Made by a program: the position numbers and the translations under genes. A DNA stretch of 64,000 bases from Mycobacteroides sp. LB1 (GTDB lineage: Bacteria; Actinomycetota; Actinomycetes; Mycobacteriales; Mycobacteriaceae), in NCBI RefSeq assembly GCF_013449725.1, contig NZ_JACCFF010000007.1:1-64000 (forward strand), read 5' to 3'. Each line of letters opens with the position of its first letter. Position 1 is the first letter of the stretch. Of this stretch, positions 1 through 7,856 are shown piece by piece. Below the pieces are notes generated by a model, which saw only the letters and a program-made list of their open reading frames with translations, ran no database searches and was not told the origin of the DNA.

Positions 1-260
1 CGGAAGCCTCGTACATTCAGACCACCAACCTGCTGCCATCGGCCGGTATCAACGTGGACCTGGGCAATGGCCCCGGTATCCAGGAAGTTGCCACCTTCTC
101 CGTTGCCATCGCCGGCCCCAAGGGTGCCGTCGCGGTGAGCAACGCACACGGCACCGTGACCGGCGCGGCCGGCGGTGTCCTCCTGCGCCCCTACGCCCGA
201 CTGATCAGTTCCGCGGGTGACAGTGTCACCACCTACGGCGAGACCTGGGACATGAAGTAA
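1..260 (+). CDS. MspA-family porin, C-terminal part (cut by window start)
   Basis: This is the last ~85 residues of an outer-membrane porin whose start lies before the window. The visible part matches the C-terminal half of the complete porin at 663-1337 almost residue for residue, including the DLGNGPGIQEVATFSV, NAHGTVTGAAGGVLLRP and DSVTTYGETWDMK stretches typical of MspA. MspA-type porins form octameric channels in the mycolate outer membrane for small hydrophilic solutes. The first ~165 bases are nearly identical to the downstream copy, then synonymous differences accumulate, suggesting gene conversion between tandem copies. Function is secure by family; the N-terminus cannot be judged. 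Confidence 0.93.
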   Translation, partial: EASYIQTTNLLPSAGINVDLGNGPGIQEVATFSVAIAGPKGAVAVSNAHGTVTGAAGGVLLRPYARLISSAGDSVTTYGETWDMK

Positions 261-662
261 CGGAACCTTCGTCAATATCTGGGCAACAAGCGTTTTCACA
301 TAGGAGTTTCTCCTGCTAGATTGACGGCCTCATGAACGTCGAGCCGTCATCACGCGGGTCAGGGGGTCTTCTTATGCACAGCAGTGTGTGTTGGACGCTC
401 GAGTGCGTGGACGTGGTGTTTGTGGCCATTACGAGTCCTGGGATATGCGGCTGTCGCCATTACTCAATAGGCCCGGTGCCGTAGCAGACTGCCCGGTGGC
501 CGAGTCTGTCAATCACTGTTGTGAGTTAGCTTCCCGGAAACATACAGGAAACTCACAGGGACGATTCGGCCGTTACGTTTGGCCCGCCTGAGCAACAATG
601 TGGTTCTGGCGAAGTAGGCATTTGCCCTGGCGCGTATCCGCCCCGAGAACTGAGGGAACTAA
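261..662. other. 402-base intergenic leader between tandem porin genes
   Basis: I see no convincing gene here. The stretch ends with a ribosome binding site-like GAGGGAA seven to twelve bases before the ATG at 663. Near 302-314 there is a small inverted repeat (AGGAG-TTT-CTCCT), and near 536-560 a short direct repeat of GGAAAC. MspA-type genes are known for long untranslated leaders, so the promoter probably lies several hundred bases upstream of the ATG. A 67-codon open frame at 388-591 has no coding features and was rejected. Confidence 0.5.
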
Positions 663-1337
663 ATGAGAACAGTTGGCATTCGGCAGGTCGTGCACAACAC
701 CCTCACGCGACTGATTCTGACTGTCACCTGTGTCGTCGGCCTGGCGGTTATCGGGACGGGTACCGCCGCCGCGGGTCTGGATGATGAGCTGACTCTGGTG
801 GATGGCAAGGGGCGCACGCTCAGGGTTCAGCAGTGGGACACCTTCTTGAATGGTGTGTTTCCGCTGGACCGCAACCGCCTGACGCGCGAGTGGTTCCACT
901 CTGGGCGGGCGGTCTATGAGGTGACGGGTCCGGGTGCCGATGCCTTCGAGGGAACTCTGGAGCTGGGCTACCAGGTGGGTTACCCGTGGTCGTTGGGCGT
1001 GGGGCTTAACTTCAACTACACGACCCCGAATGTCTCGGTGCTGTACGGCATCCCGAACGTGTTCCCGAACGGTGCGCCGGAAGCCTCGTACATTCAGACC
1101 ACCAACCTGCTGCCATCGGCCGGTATCAACGTGGACCTGGGCAATGGCCCCGGTATCCAGGAAGTTGCCACCTTCTCCGTTGCCATCGCCGGCCCCAAGG
1201 GTGCTGTCGCGGTGAGCAACGCACACGGCACCGTGACCGGCGCCGCGGGCGGTGTGCTGCTCCGCCCCTTTGCGCGCCTCATCAGCAGCGCGGGTGACAG
1301 CGTTACCACCTACGGCGAGACCTGGGATATGAAGTGA
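663..1337 (+). CDS. MspA-family outer membrane porin
   Basis: A 224-residue porin. Residues ~1-37 form a signal peptide ending in an Ala-rich TAAAG site; the mature protein begins LDDELTLVDG, very close to MspA. Conserved blocks include VQQWDTFLNGVFPLDRNRLT, ELGYQVGYPWSLGVGLNFNY and the C-terminal TTYGETWDMK. MspA assembles as an octamer in the mycolate outer membrane and admits nutrients and hydrophilic drugs. In the constriction loop the two MspA aspartates (D90/D91) appear, by eye alignment, to be Leu-Tyr (TTPNVSVLYG), so selectivity may differ. It is the second of two tandem copies. The ATG is preceded by an AGGGAA ribosome site. Confidence 0.96.
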   Translation: MRTVGIRQVVHNTLTRLILTVTCVVGLAVIGTGTAAAGLDDELTLVDGKGRTLRVQQWDTFLNGVFPLDRNRLTREWFHSGRAVYEVTGPGADAFEGTLELGYQVGYPWSLGVGLNFNYTTPNVSVLYGIPNVFPNGAPEASYIQTTNLLPSAGINVDLGNGPGIQEVATFSVAIAGPKGAVAVSNAHGTVTGAAGGVLLRPFARLISSAGDSVTTYGETWDMK

Positions 1338-1362
1338 CGACCCAGGCAGGGTCGGGCAGAAG

Positions 1363-1758
1363 TTAGGACGCCTTCTTCTGCTCGGCCAGCAGATCGCGAA
1401 TCTCGACGAGCAGCTCCGCTTCGGTTGCCGCCGCAGGCTCCTCACCGGACTTGGCCAGGCGATCTTTGAGCGTGTTGTACGGCAGGACGACAACGAAGTA
1501 GACGACCGCCGCGATGAGGATGAAATTGATAGTGGCGGTGATCAGGACGTTGAAGTCCAGGTACTGCCCGCCACCGATGCCGACTCTGAGCGCAGGGTGA
1601 TCGGAATTGGAGCCGGTGCCAATCCGATTGATCAATGGCTGGATGATGGCATCGCTGAACTTGGTGACCACCGCGGTGAAGGCGGCACCGATGACGACCG
1701 CGACCGCGAGGTCAATGACGTTGCCACGCAGTAGAAAATCTCTGAATCCCTTGAGCAT
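1363..1758 (-). CDS. mscL: Large-conductance mechanosensitive channel MscL
   Basis: A 131-residue inner-membrane channel that opens under membrane tension and releases solutes during hypo-osmotic shock. The N-terminus MLKGFRDFLLRGNVIDLAVA is the MscL signature helix leading into TM1 (about residues 15-43); TM2 lies at about 66-92 and a charged helix rich in Glu/Lys/Ala forms the C-terminus. Length is normal for a mycobacterial MscL (M. tuberculosis Rv0985c is ~151). It converges with the porin gene and may be co-transcribed with the SAF-domain gene, which ends only nine bases upstream. Confidence 0.97.
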   Translation of the reverse strand: MLKGFRDFLLRGNVIDLAVAVVIGAAFTAVVTKFSDAIIQPLINRIGTGSNSDHPALRVGIGGGQYLDFNVLITATINFILIAAVVYFVVVLPYNTLKDRLAKSGEEPAAATEAELLVEIRDLLAEQKKAS

Positions 1759-1767
1759 GGTCCGACC

Positions 1768-2442
1768 TTAACGGAAGGTCAGCGTTACCGCCTGCACCAA
1801 CGCGATTGCGGCAACACGATTTGCCTGCTGTGGTGGCAGAGCGACCATTACGGCCCGCTGCGTCCCAACGCCTTTGGTGGCGGGTTTCGGTGACACCAGC
1901 ACGACCACGGCGCCGGTAGCCAGCACCGTGGGTTCGGGCGGAGAGTCGCTGGACGTGCCCGGTCCACGGTCGGCCACCGTCAGGATGTCGACGATATCGC
2001 CGGTGCGGATCATGTCGAGGACAGTGGCATCGGCCAGTGGCACCGGGACGATGCGGGCGTCCTTGCCCGCGGCCGACTCGGCCAACCTCGGGCCCAGCAC
2101 ACGTAAATCGGTCAGCATTTCCCCGCGCCGAACCGGTCCGGCCAGCGTCGCGCCCACGACGGACCCGGCTTCGGTACGGGCGCCATCGGGAAGGGTCGAT
2201 GCCGACCGCTTTTCGAGCTTCACGTCATCGCCGGCCAGGATCGTGCCAGGGGGCAGGTCGTGGGCGGCAACTACGACATCGGAGCGATCGTTGGCCGGGT
2301 CGGGGCGGAATGCCAGCACTGCCGCAAAGAGCACCAGGATCGCCGCCGTGATTCTGCGGGCAAGCGCTGTGCGTGCCCAATCGGGGCGAAGTGCTGCCGA
2401 TATGCGTTGCAGCGCAGTGGGATCAAGGGGCGAGTGGGCCAT
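1768..2442 (-). CDS. SAF-domain membrane-anchored protein (CpaB-like)
   Basis: A 224-residue protein with one N-terminal membrane segment (about 29-46) followed by a SAF domain (VVVAAHDLPPGTILAGDDVKLEKR, shown here by its VVAAHDLPPGTIL core) and a second beta-rich region at ~125-220. SAF domains occur in the pilus assembly factor CpaB/RcpC and in antifreeze-like enzymes; the arrangement resembles the periplasmic CpaB/FlgA type. No pilus genes are nearby, so a role in Flp pilus assembly is not supported by context. The positional counterpart in M. tuberculosis would be Rv0990c. It starts ATG and lies just upstream of mscL on the same strand. Confidence 0.85.
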   Translation of the reverse strand: MAHSPLDPTALQRISAALRPDWARTALARRITAAILVLFAAVLAFRPDPANDRSDVVVAAHDLPPGTILAGDDVKLEKRSASTLPDGARTEAGSVVGATLAGPVRRGEMLTDLRVLGPRLAESAAGKDARIVPVPLADATVLDMIRTGDIVDILTVADRGPGTSSDSPPEPTVLATGAVVVLVSPKPATKGVGTQRAVMVALPPQQANRVAAIALVQAVTLTFR

Positions 2443-2506
2443 GCTCCCACGCTAGGGCTGCGCCTATTGCGGTGTCAGCACCCAATTCGCTGCTGTGGAT
2501 AACCCG

Positions 2507-2842
2507 TCAGCCGGCGGCTGCGGAAGCGGTGGCGGGCGACGAGGAAGAACCTGCACCGGATGTGCTCGAAGTCGACGAGGAGCTGCTCGCCGAAGTCTCC
2601 GCGGACGAGGTCTTGGATTCGGTTTTGGCACCGGAATCGCTCTTCGCGGCGGCGTCCACGCTGCCTGAGCGGCTGTCGGTGCGGTAGAAGCCGCTGCCCT
2701 TGAACACGATGCCCACCGAGTTGAACAACTTGCGCAGCGTGCCCGAGCACTTCTGGCACACGGTCAGGGCATTGTCAGTGAACGCCTGGACGATGTCGAA
2801 CTTGTCGCCACAGTCGGTACACGCATAGGAATAGGTGGGCAT
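2507..2842 (-). CDS. FmdB-type zinc-ribbon protein, probable redox-regulated chaperone Ruc
   Basis: A 111-residue protein. Residues 1-45 form a zinc ribbon with two Cys pairs (CTDCG near 8-12 and CQKCSG near 34-39) of the FmdB family. The remaining ~60 residues are low complexity, rich in Ser, Ala, Thr and acidic residues, and almost certainly disordered. M. tuberculosis Rv0991c, the same architecture in the same gene position, is described as Ruc, a chaperone activated by oxidation of its zinc cysteines. Assignment of chaperone function is by homology and synteny. Neighbours are the SAF protein downstream and the folate cyclo-ligase upstream on the same strand. Confidence 0.88.
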   Translation of the reverse strand: MPTYSYACTDCGDKFDIVQAFTDNALTVCQKCSGTLRKLFNSVGIVFKGSGFYRTDSRSGSVDAAAKSDSGAKTESKTSSAETSASSSSSTSSTSGAGSSSSPATASAAAG

Positions 2843-2908
2843 GGGTCCTCCGGAAGATGAAACGCCACTAGCACTCTACCGTTTGGAGTGCCAGGGCCGC
2901 CACATCGG

Positions 2909-3451
2909 TCAGCCGAGTGTGACCAATCCGTCGGCGGTCAGCGCATGCGTCACCGGCACATCGTGCGGGCCCGCGGGGATCTTGTCGAGGATCTCGCCGA
3001 CATAAAGGGGTGCGATAAGGGCCACGGAGGCGGCGACGAACCCCAGTGATCGGTCGTAGAACCCCGCGCCACGGCCCAGCCGGTTGCCCCTCCCATCCAC
3101 CGCGAGCGCGGGAATCAGAACGAGCTCGGCTTCCGCGAGGGTGGCCGGACCGGAGACCGGGGGGCCGGGTTCTCGCAGGCCGAACGGGGCATCCACCAGT
3201 TCTCCGGGACGGTATTGCCCCCAGGCCAGCGCCGTTGGCGTTCCCGTCTCGTCATTGCGCGCGACCGGCAACAGAACCTGTACGCCGCGGGTGACCAGGG
3301 CGTCGAGCATCTCGACCGATCCGGGCTCGGATCCCACGGGGAGGTACGCGGCGATAGTCGACAATCCCGAGGTCGCCGTCAGGACATGCGCGGTGAGCGC
3401 GTCGTTCTGCTTTTCGCGCTCGGCGCACGACATCGCGCGTCGTGCCTGCAC
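2909..3451 (-). CDS. 5-formyltetrahydrofolate cyclo-ligase
   Basis: About 180 residues. Converts 5-formyl-THF to 5,10-methenyl-THF with ATP, recycling folate in the cytoplasm. The C-terminal signature is clear: LIPALAVDGRGNRLGRGAGF followed by YDRSL, and an upstream AYLPVGSEPGSVEML. The GTG at 3451 is the first usual start, but the frame stays open upstream to a stop near 3556 and reads LRQQIVQARRAM, which looks like the normal first helix of this family. The true start may therefore be a rarer codon (for example CTG) slightly upstream. It is divergent from galU, so their promoters share the ~100-base gap. Confidence 0.92.
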   Translation of the reverse strand: MQARRAMSCAEREKQNDALTAHVLTATSGLSTIAAYLPVGSEPGSVEMLDALVTRGVQVLLPVARNDETGTPTALAWGQYRPGELVDAPFGLREPGPPVSGPATLAEAELVLIPALAVDGRGNRLGRGAGFYDRSLGFVAASVALIAPLYVGEILDKIPAGPHDVPVTHALTADGLVTLG

Positions 3452-3555
3452 AATCTGTTGCCGCAGGACGTGCTTGATGTTCTGAGAGGCGCCGATTCCG
3501 TGACGGTACCGCCTTGCCAGTGCAATTCCGTGGTCAGTGGTTAGGGTGAGTGGCT

Positions 3556-4515
3556 ATGACGACGCCAGACGGTCTTCGCGCAAGCGGCTCATCTCCCGCC
3601 GAGGTGTCGATCCCCCGCACCGCGGTGGTTCCCGCGGCCGGCCTGGGAACCCGATTTCTACCGGCGACCAAGACGGTGCCCAAGGAGCTGCTACCGGTTG
3701 TCGACACCCCCGGTATCGAGCTGGTAGCCGAGGAGGCCGCCGAGGCCGGGGCACAGCGGCTGGTGATCGTCACCTCCGAAGGGAAGGACGGCGTCGTCGC
3801 ACACTTCGTCGAGGATCTGGTGCTCGAGGGCACTCTCGAGGACCGCGGGAAGCACGCGATGCTCGCGAAGGTCCGCCGTGCGCCCGGGATCATCAAGGTG
3901 CAGTCGGTGGTGCAGGCCGAGCCGCTAGGTCTCGGGCATGCCGTGGGCTGTGTCGAGTCGGTACTCGACGACGACGAGGACGCCATCGCGGTGCTGCTGC
4001 CCGATGACCTGGTGTGGCCGCGCGGAGTGCTGCAGACCATGGCTAAGGTCCGGGCCAAGCGGGGCGGCTCTGTGCTTTGTGCCATCGAGGTCAAACCTGA
4101 GGAGATCAGTTCCTACGGCGCCTTCGACGTCGAGATCGTCCCCGATGCCGCCAACCCGAATGTGTTGCGCGTCAAGGGAATGGTCGAGAAGCCCAAGGTC
4201 GAGGACGCCCCGTCGAATTATGCGGCGGCGGGGCGCTACCTGCTGGACCGGGTGATATTCGACGCGCTCAAGCGCACCCCACGTGGCGCCGGTGGCGAGA
4301 TACAGCTCACCGATGCCATCGCGCTGCTGATCGACGAGGGGCATCCGGTGCATGTGGTCGTGCATCGCGGATCACGACACGACCTGGGAAATCCCGGCGG
4401 CTATCTCAAGGCTGCTGTTGACTTTGCGTTGGACCGCGACGATTACGGTCCAGGCTTGCGGCAGTGGCTAGTCGAACGGCTCGGCCTGGGGCCGGCCGTC
4501 CTGCCTGAATCCTAG
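3556..4515 (+). CDS. galU: UTP-glucose-1-phosphate uridylyltransferase GalU
   Basis: A 319-residue cytoplasmic nucleotidyltransferase making UDP-glucose from UTP and glucose 1-phosphate, feeding trehalose, glucan and glycolipid synthesis. The N-terminal nucleotide-binding block reads VVPAAGLGTRFLPATKTVPK, followed by KELLPVVDTP. Further family motifs are LGHAVGCVES, LLPDDLVW and GRYLLDRVIF, then GEIQLTDAIALL. I chose ATG at 3556; an in-frame GTG sits two codons upstream. It begins a co-directional run with the glp, N-acetyltransferase and glpR genes, matching Rv0993-Rv0996. Confidence 0.97.
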   Translation: MTTPDGLRASGSSPAEVSIPRTAVVPAAGLGTRFLPATKTVPKELLPVVDTPGIELVAEEAAEAGAQRLVIVTSEGKDGVVAHFVEDLVLEGTLEDRGKHAMLAKVRRAPGIIKVQSVVQAEPLGLGHAVGCVESVLDDDEDAIAVLLPDDLVWPRGVLQTMAKVRAKRGGSVLCAIEVKPEEISSYGAFDVEIVPDAANPNVLRVKGMVEKPKVEDAPSNYAAAGRYLLDRVIFDALKRTPRGAGGEIQLTDAIALLIDEGHPVHVVVHRGSRHDLGNPGGYLKAAVDFALDRDDYGPGLRQWLVERLGLGPAVLPES

Positions 4516-4551
4516 TAGGCGGTCCGCGAGGGCTTTTAACGAGAGGGACCA

Positions 4552-5859
4552 GTGCGTTCGGTCGAGGAGCAGCAGGCCAGAGTGACGGCGGCTGCGGTTG
4601 CGCCGCGCCCGGTTCGGGTGGCGATCGCCGAAGCCCAGGGTTTGTTGTGCGCTGAGGAAGTGGTGACGGTTCGGCCGCTGCCCGGGTTCGATCAGGCCGC
4701 CATCGACGGGTACGCCGTGCGCAGTGTCGACGTGCAGGCCGCCGGTGGTGTGGTGCGTGTTATCAGCCCGGGTGAGGGCGGCGGTCCGGATGAAGAAGAC
4801 GACGGCGAGGAATCCAGCGGCGAGATCGGAACGGTCGAGCTGCCCGTCGTCGGCACGGTGCGGGTGGGGGAGCGCACGCCCACCCGGCTGCAACCGCGTC
4901 AGGCGGTGCGGGTGCAAACCGGCGCCCCCATGCCGACGCTGGCGGACGCGGTGCTGCCATTGCGGTGGTCTGAAGGTGGCGAGGCGCGGGTCAAGGTACT
5001 GCGCGCGGTGCGTTCGGGTGACTATGTGCGGCGCGCCGGCGATGACGTGCAACCCGGCGATGTCGCCGTGCGGGCGGGCACGATCATCGGCGCGGCCCAG
5101 GTCGGATTGCTGGCGGCGGTGGGACGTGATCGGGTGCTCGTGCATCCGAGGCCACGGCTGTCGGTGATCAGTGTCGGTGGCGAGCTTGTCGACGTCGACC
5201 GGACGCCGGGGAACGGCCAGGTGTACGACGTGAATTCCTATGCGCTGGCTGCCGCGGCGCGCGATGCCGGAGCCGATGTCAACCGGGTGGGCATCGTCAG
5301 CGCCGAGCCCGCTGCGTTCCGCGAGGTGGTCGAGGGCCAACTGAACCGGGCCGAGGTGGTTGTCATCTCGGGTGCGGTAGGCGGTGCCGCTGCCGAGGGG
5401 ATTCGCGAGGCGCTTTCGGCATTGGGCGATATGGAGGTCGGGCGTATCGCTATGCATCCGGGTTCGGTGCAGGGCTTCGGTCAGCTGGGCCGCGATGCGG
5501 TGCCGACCTTCCTGCTGCCCGCGAACCCGGTCGGTGCCCTGGTGGTCTTCGAGGTGATGGTGCGGCCGCTGATTCGGCTGGCGTTGGGACGCCGGCACTC
5601 GCAACGTCGAATTGTGCGGGCGCGTGCCGTGTCTCCTATTACGTCCATTGCGGGCCGCAAGGGCTTCCTGCGGGGACAGCTGATGCGCGACCAGGACACC
5701 GGCGAGTACCTGGTGCAGGTTCTTGGCGCCCCGGGTGCGTCGTCGCATCTACTCGCGACGCTCGCTGAAGCGAATTGCCTCGTGATAGTGCCCGCCGAGG
5801 TTGAGCAGGTCCGCACCGGGGAGATCGTCGAGGTCGCGTTCCTGGCACAGCGCGGATGA
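4552..5859 (+). CDS. glp: Gephyrin/MoeA-like protein Glp (FtsZ-binding division factor)
   Basis: A 435-residue MoeA-fold protein starting at GTG. MoeA landmarks are present (PGFDQAAIDGYAVR, VQTGAPMPTLADAVLP, NGQVYDVNSYAL, C-terminal domain IV), but the catalytic segments are degenerate: the usual GGVSVG is GAVGGAA near residue 280, PGKP is PGSV near 304, and LPGNP is LPANP near 322. An acidic insert (about 72-92, GPDEEDDGEESSGEIG) interrupts domain II. In Corynebacterium a MoeA-like protein encoded beside its membrane receptor GlpR binds FtsZ and acts in division; the same pair occurs here (GlpR at 6799). I therefore favour Glp over a true molybdenum transferase. Older annotation would be moeA1. 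Confidence 0.9.
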   Translation: MRSVEEQQARVTAAAVAPRPVRVAIAEAQGLLCAEEVVTVRPLPGFDQAAIDGYAVRSVDVQAAGGVVRVISPGEGGGPDEEDDGEESSGEIGTVELPVVGTVRVGERTPTRLQPRQAVRVQTGAPMPTLADAVLPLRWSEGGEARVKVLRAVRSGDYVRRAGDDVQPGDVAVRAGTIIGAAQVGLLAAVGRDRVLVHPRPRLSVISVGGELVDVDRTPGNGQVYDVNSYALAAAARDAGADVNRVGIVSAEPAAFREVVEGQLNRAEVVVISGAVGGAAAEGIREALSALGDMEVGRIAMHPGSVQGFGQLGRDAVPTFLLPANPVGALVVFEVMVRPLIRLALGRRHSQRRIVRARAVSPITSIAGRKGFLRGQLMRDQDTGEYLVQVLGAPGASSHLLATLAEANCLVIVPAEVEQVRTGEIVEVAFLAQRG

Positions 5860-5887
5860 GCCGCTTGCGCGAAGGCCGGGGGTGCGG

Positions 5888-6541
5888 ATGAGCGTCTGGC
5901 GTCAGGAGAGTGCGCACCCAGGCTGGCCGATGCCGCTCGGGAAGCTGCGTGTGCCTGCGGGGGTGGTGTCGGTGCGGCCCATCCGGTTGCGGGACGGGAT
6001 GGCGTGGAGCCGGGCGAGGCTGGCCGATCAGTCGCATCTGCAGCCGTGGGAGCCGTCCTCTGAGGTTGACTGGATGGCGAGACACGGTGTGTCGTCGTGG
6101 CCGGCGCTGTGTTCGGGCCTGCGCGCCGAGGCGCGTAAGGGGCGGATGATTCCGTGCGCGATCGAGCTGAACGGGAATTTCGTCGGACAGCTGACGATCG
6201 GCAATGTCGCGCACGGCGCGCTGCGTTCGGCGTGGATCGGATATTGGGTGGTCAGCACGGTAACCCGGCAGGGGGTGGCGACCGCGGCGCTTGCGCTGGG
6301 GCTGGATCACTGTTTCGGGCCCGTCACTCTGCACCGGGTAGAGGCGACGGTGCGGCCGGAGAACGGGGCCAGCCGCGCAGTGCTGTCCAAGGTCGGCTTT
6401 CGCGAGGAAGGCCTGCTCAAGCGGTACCTCGACGTCGACGGTGCGTGGCGCGATCACCTGCTGGTGGCGATGACGGTTGAAGAGGTGCGGGGTTCGGTGG
6501 CCGCGATGCTGGTGCGTTCCGGCAACGCCAGCTGGGCCTAG
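5888..6541 (+). CDS. GNAT N-acetyltransferase, RimJ/RimL type
   Basis: A 217-residue acetyltransferase of the RimJ/RimL family. The core motifs are visible: IGYWVVSTVTRQGVATAALA forms the acetyl-CoA pyrophosphate loop, followed by HRVEATVRPENGASRAVLSK and VGFREEGLLKRYLDVDGAWRD. Such enzymes acetylate N-termini of ribosomal or other proteins, or small molecules; the substrate is not evident. It sits between glp and glpR, the order found also in M. tuberculosis (Rv0995), so a link with division proteins is possible but inferred. I chose the ATG at 5888; GTG at 5882 is an alternative. Confidence 0.9.
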   Translation: MSVWRQESAHPGWPMPLGKLRVPAGVVSVRPIRLRDGMAWSRARLADQSHLQPWEPSSEVDWMARHGVSSWPALCSGLRAEARKGRMIPCAIELNGNFVGQLTIGNVAHGALRSAWIGYWVVSTVTRQGVATAALALGLDHCFGPVTLHRVEATVRPENGASRAVLSKVGFREEGLLKRYLDVDGAWRDHLLVAMTVEEVRGSVAAMLVRSGNASWA

Positions 6542-6562
6542 AGGTCACTTCGTTTCTCCCCG

Positions 6563-6620
6563 CGAGCAGACGCGTACTGCACGCGGGTCCTGGGTTTTCT
6601 GTGCACTAAGCGTCTGCTCG
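6563..6620. terminator. Inverted repeat after the RimJ-like gene
   Basis: Two perfect 11-base arms, CGAGCAGACGC at 6563-6573 and GCGTCTGCTCG at 6610-6620, flank a 36-base loop that itself contains CGCG repeats. It lies 22 bases after the acetyltransferase stop and has no T-run, so it is either a mycobacterial-type terminator or a dispersed intergenic palindrome. Confidence 0.5.
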
Positions 6621-6670
6621 CCGAGATATTACTGAGACAGATGTGACTATTGGGGCCTGTGATGCTTGCC

Positions 6671-6695
6671 CCTGTAGAATTACAGGTGTGTAATT
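6671..6695. promoter_or_regulatory. Two overlapping palindromes upstream of glpR
   Basis: CCTGTA-gaat-TACAGG (6671-6686) overlaps AATTACA-ggtg-TGTAATT (6678-6695). Both have perfect arms and lie ~105 bases before the glpR start codon. The arrangement suggests a dimeric regulator site or two alternative registers, but I do not recognise the regulator. Confidence 0.5.
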
Positions 6696-6798
6696 GGTAT
6701 CGGCGCGCCTCGTAACGTGCGCAGATCGCCAACCTAGCCTTGACCTGAGGCTCGGGGCCAAGCACGAAAGACGCGCACAGAGAAAGGAGCAGGCTGAC

Positions 6799-7806
6799 AT
6801 GCCTAGCATCCCCCAATCGGTGCTGTGGATCGGACTGGTCGTGCTGTGGCTGTTCGTCCTGGTACCGATGCTGATCAACAAACGTGACGTGGTGAAACGC
6901 ACCAGCGATGTCGCCCTGGCGACCCGGGTTCTCAACGGGAAAGCCGCCAAGCTGCTGCGTCGTGCCGGTCCCGCCGCGGGTCACCGCAGCGACCCGGACT
7001 TCCGTCGTGAGGACATCGACGAACTTGAGGACGAGGAAGACGAAACCTCGACTGGAGTGATCGCGAGTGCGCTCACCGAGGAAGACCAGGACGCCGCGCG
7101 GGCCGTGAAGGCCATGGCTGTCCGCAGGGTCGAGAAGGTTCGGTCCGAATCGAGCGAGGGTGATGAGCCCGTCGACGTTGATGTCGTCGACGAGGACGCG
7201 ACCGCGCTGCCTGCCGGCGAAGTCACACTGTCCGATGACCTTGAGGATCTGGAGGAGGCGCCTGTCGCCGAAACCGATTCGGGCACGTACGAATACATCG
7301 ACGACACCTCCGGTCTGACCATTCCCGCCGAGCCTTCGCGGGAGCGCCATCAGGCCCCGCCCGTGTACAGCTCGTCACGCCGCCGCCGGTTTGACCCCGA
7401 GACGATGGCCAAGGAGAACGCACGCAAGTTCGCTTTCCGTAAGCGGGTGTTGATGGGTCTGGTTGGGGCGATGGTCCTCGCCGGTGTGGTGGCCGCGACC
7501 GCGACTACGGGCGCCTGGTGGGCGTGCGGCGGTCTTGCTGTGGTGGCAACGCTCTACCTGGGTTACCTGCGCCGTCAGACACGTATCGAGGAGCAGCTGC
7601 GCCGGCGCCGCGCCGCGCGTTACCAGCGTGCGCGCGTGGTGGGTGTGGAGAACGTGGCCGATCGTGAGCTTGATGTGGTACCTCAGCGCCTGCGTCGGCC
7701 GGGGGCCGCTGTCCTCGAAATCGATGATGAGGACCCGGTTTTCGAGCACCTGGACTACTACGACGAGCCGCGGCCGCAACGCATGCCGCATGCGGTGGGT
7801 CAGTAG
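6799..7806 (+). CDS. glpR: Divisome membrane protein GlpR/SepX
   Basis: A 335-residue membrane protein. An N-terminal TM segment (about 7-24, VLWIGLVVLWLFVLVPMLI) is followed by a basic stop-transfer, a long acidic disordered linker (about 70-175), then two TM segments (about 217-262) and a basic C-terminal cytoplasmic tail beginning RRQTRIEEQLRRRRAARYQR. This matches the actinobacterial SepX/GlpR family: in Streptomyces SepX is needed for septation, and in Corynebacterium GlpR is the receptor for the MoeA-like Glp. Its partner is encoded at 4552-5859. ATG is preceded by AAAGGAGC. Two overlapping palindromes lie upstream. Confidence 0.88.
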   Translation: MPSIPQSVLWIGLVVLWLFVLVPMLINKRDVVKRTSDVALATRVLNGKAAKLLRRAGPAAGHRSDPDFRREDIDELEDEEDETSTGVIASALTEEDQDAARAVKAMAVRRVEKVRSESSEGDEPVDVDVVDEDATALPAGEVTLSDDLEDLEEAPVAETDSGTYEYIDDTSGLTIPAEPSRERHQAPPVYSSSRRRRFDPETMAKENARKFAFRKRVLMGLVGAMVLAGVVAATATTGAWWACGGLAVVATLYLGYLRRQTRIEEQLRRRRAARYQRARVVGVENVADRELDVVPQRLRRPGAAVLEIDDEDPVFEHLDYYDEPRPQRMPHAVGQ

Positions 7807-7856
7807 TTATCTGATTCGGTCAGACGCGGGACGGCTGGTAAGGTCTTACCGGTCTT

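Noticed and set aside
388..591. 67-codon plus-strand frame in the porin leader
   Set aside because: No ribosome site or signal, atypical composition, and the region is the long untranslated leader typical of MspA-type genes.
573..1493. 306-codon minus-strand frame across the porin
   Set aside because: Antisense to the clear porin gene and to the mscL end; its protein is Arg/His-rich shadow sequence.
4468..5748. 426-codon minus-strand frame under glp
   Set aside because: Arg/His/Pro-rich, typical antisense of a high-GC gene.
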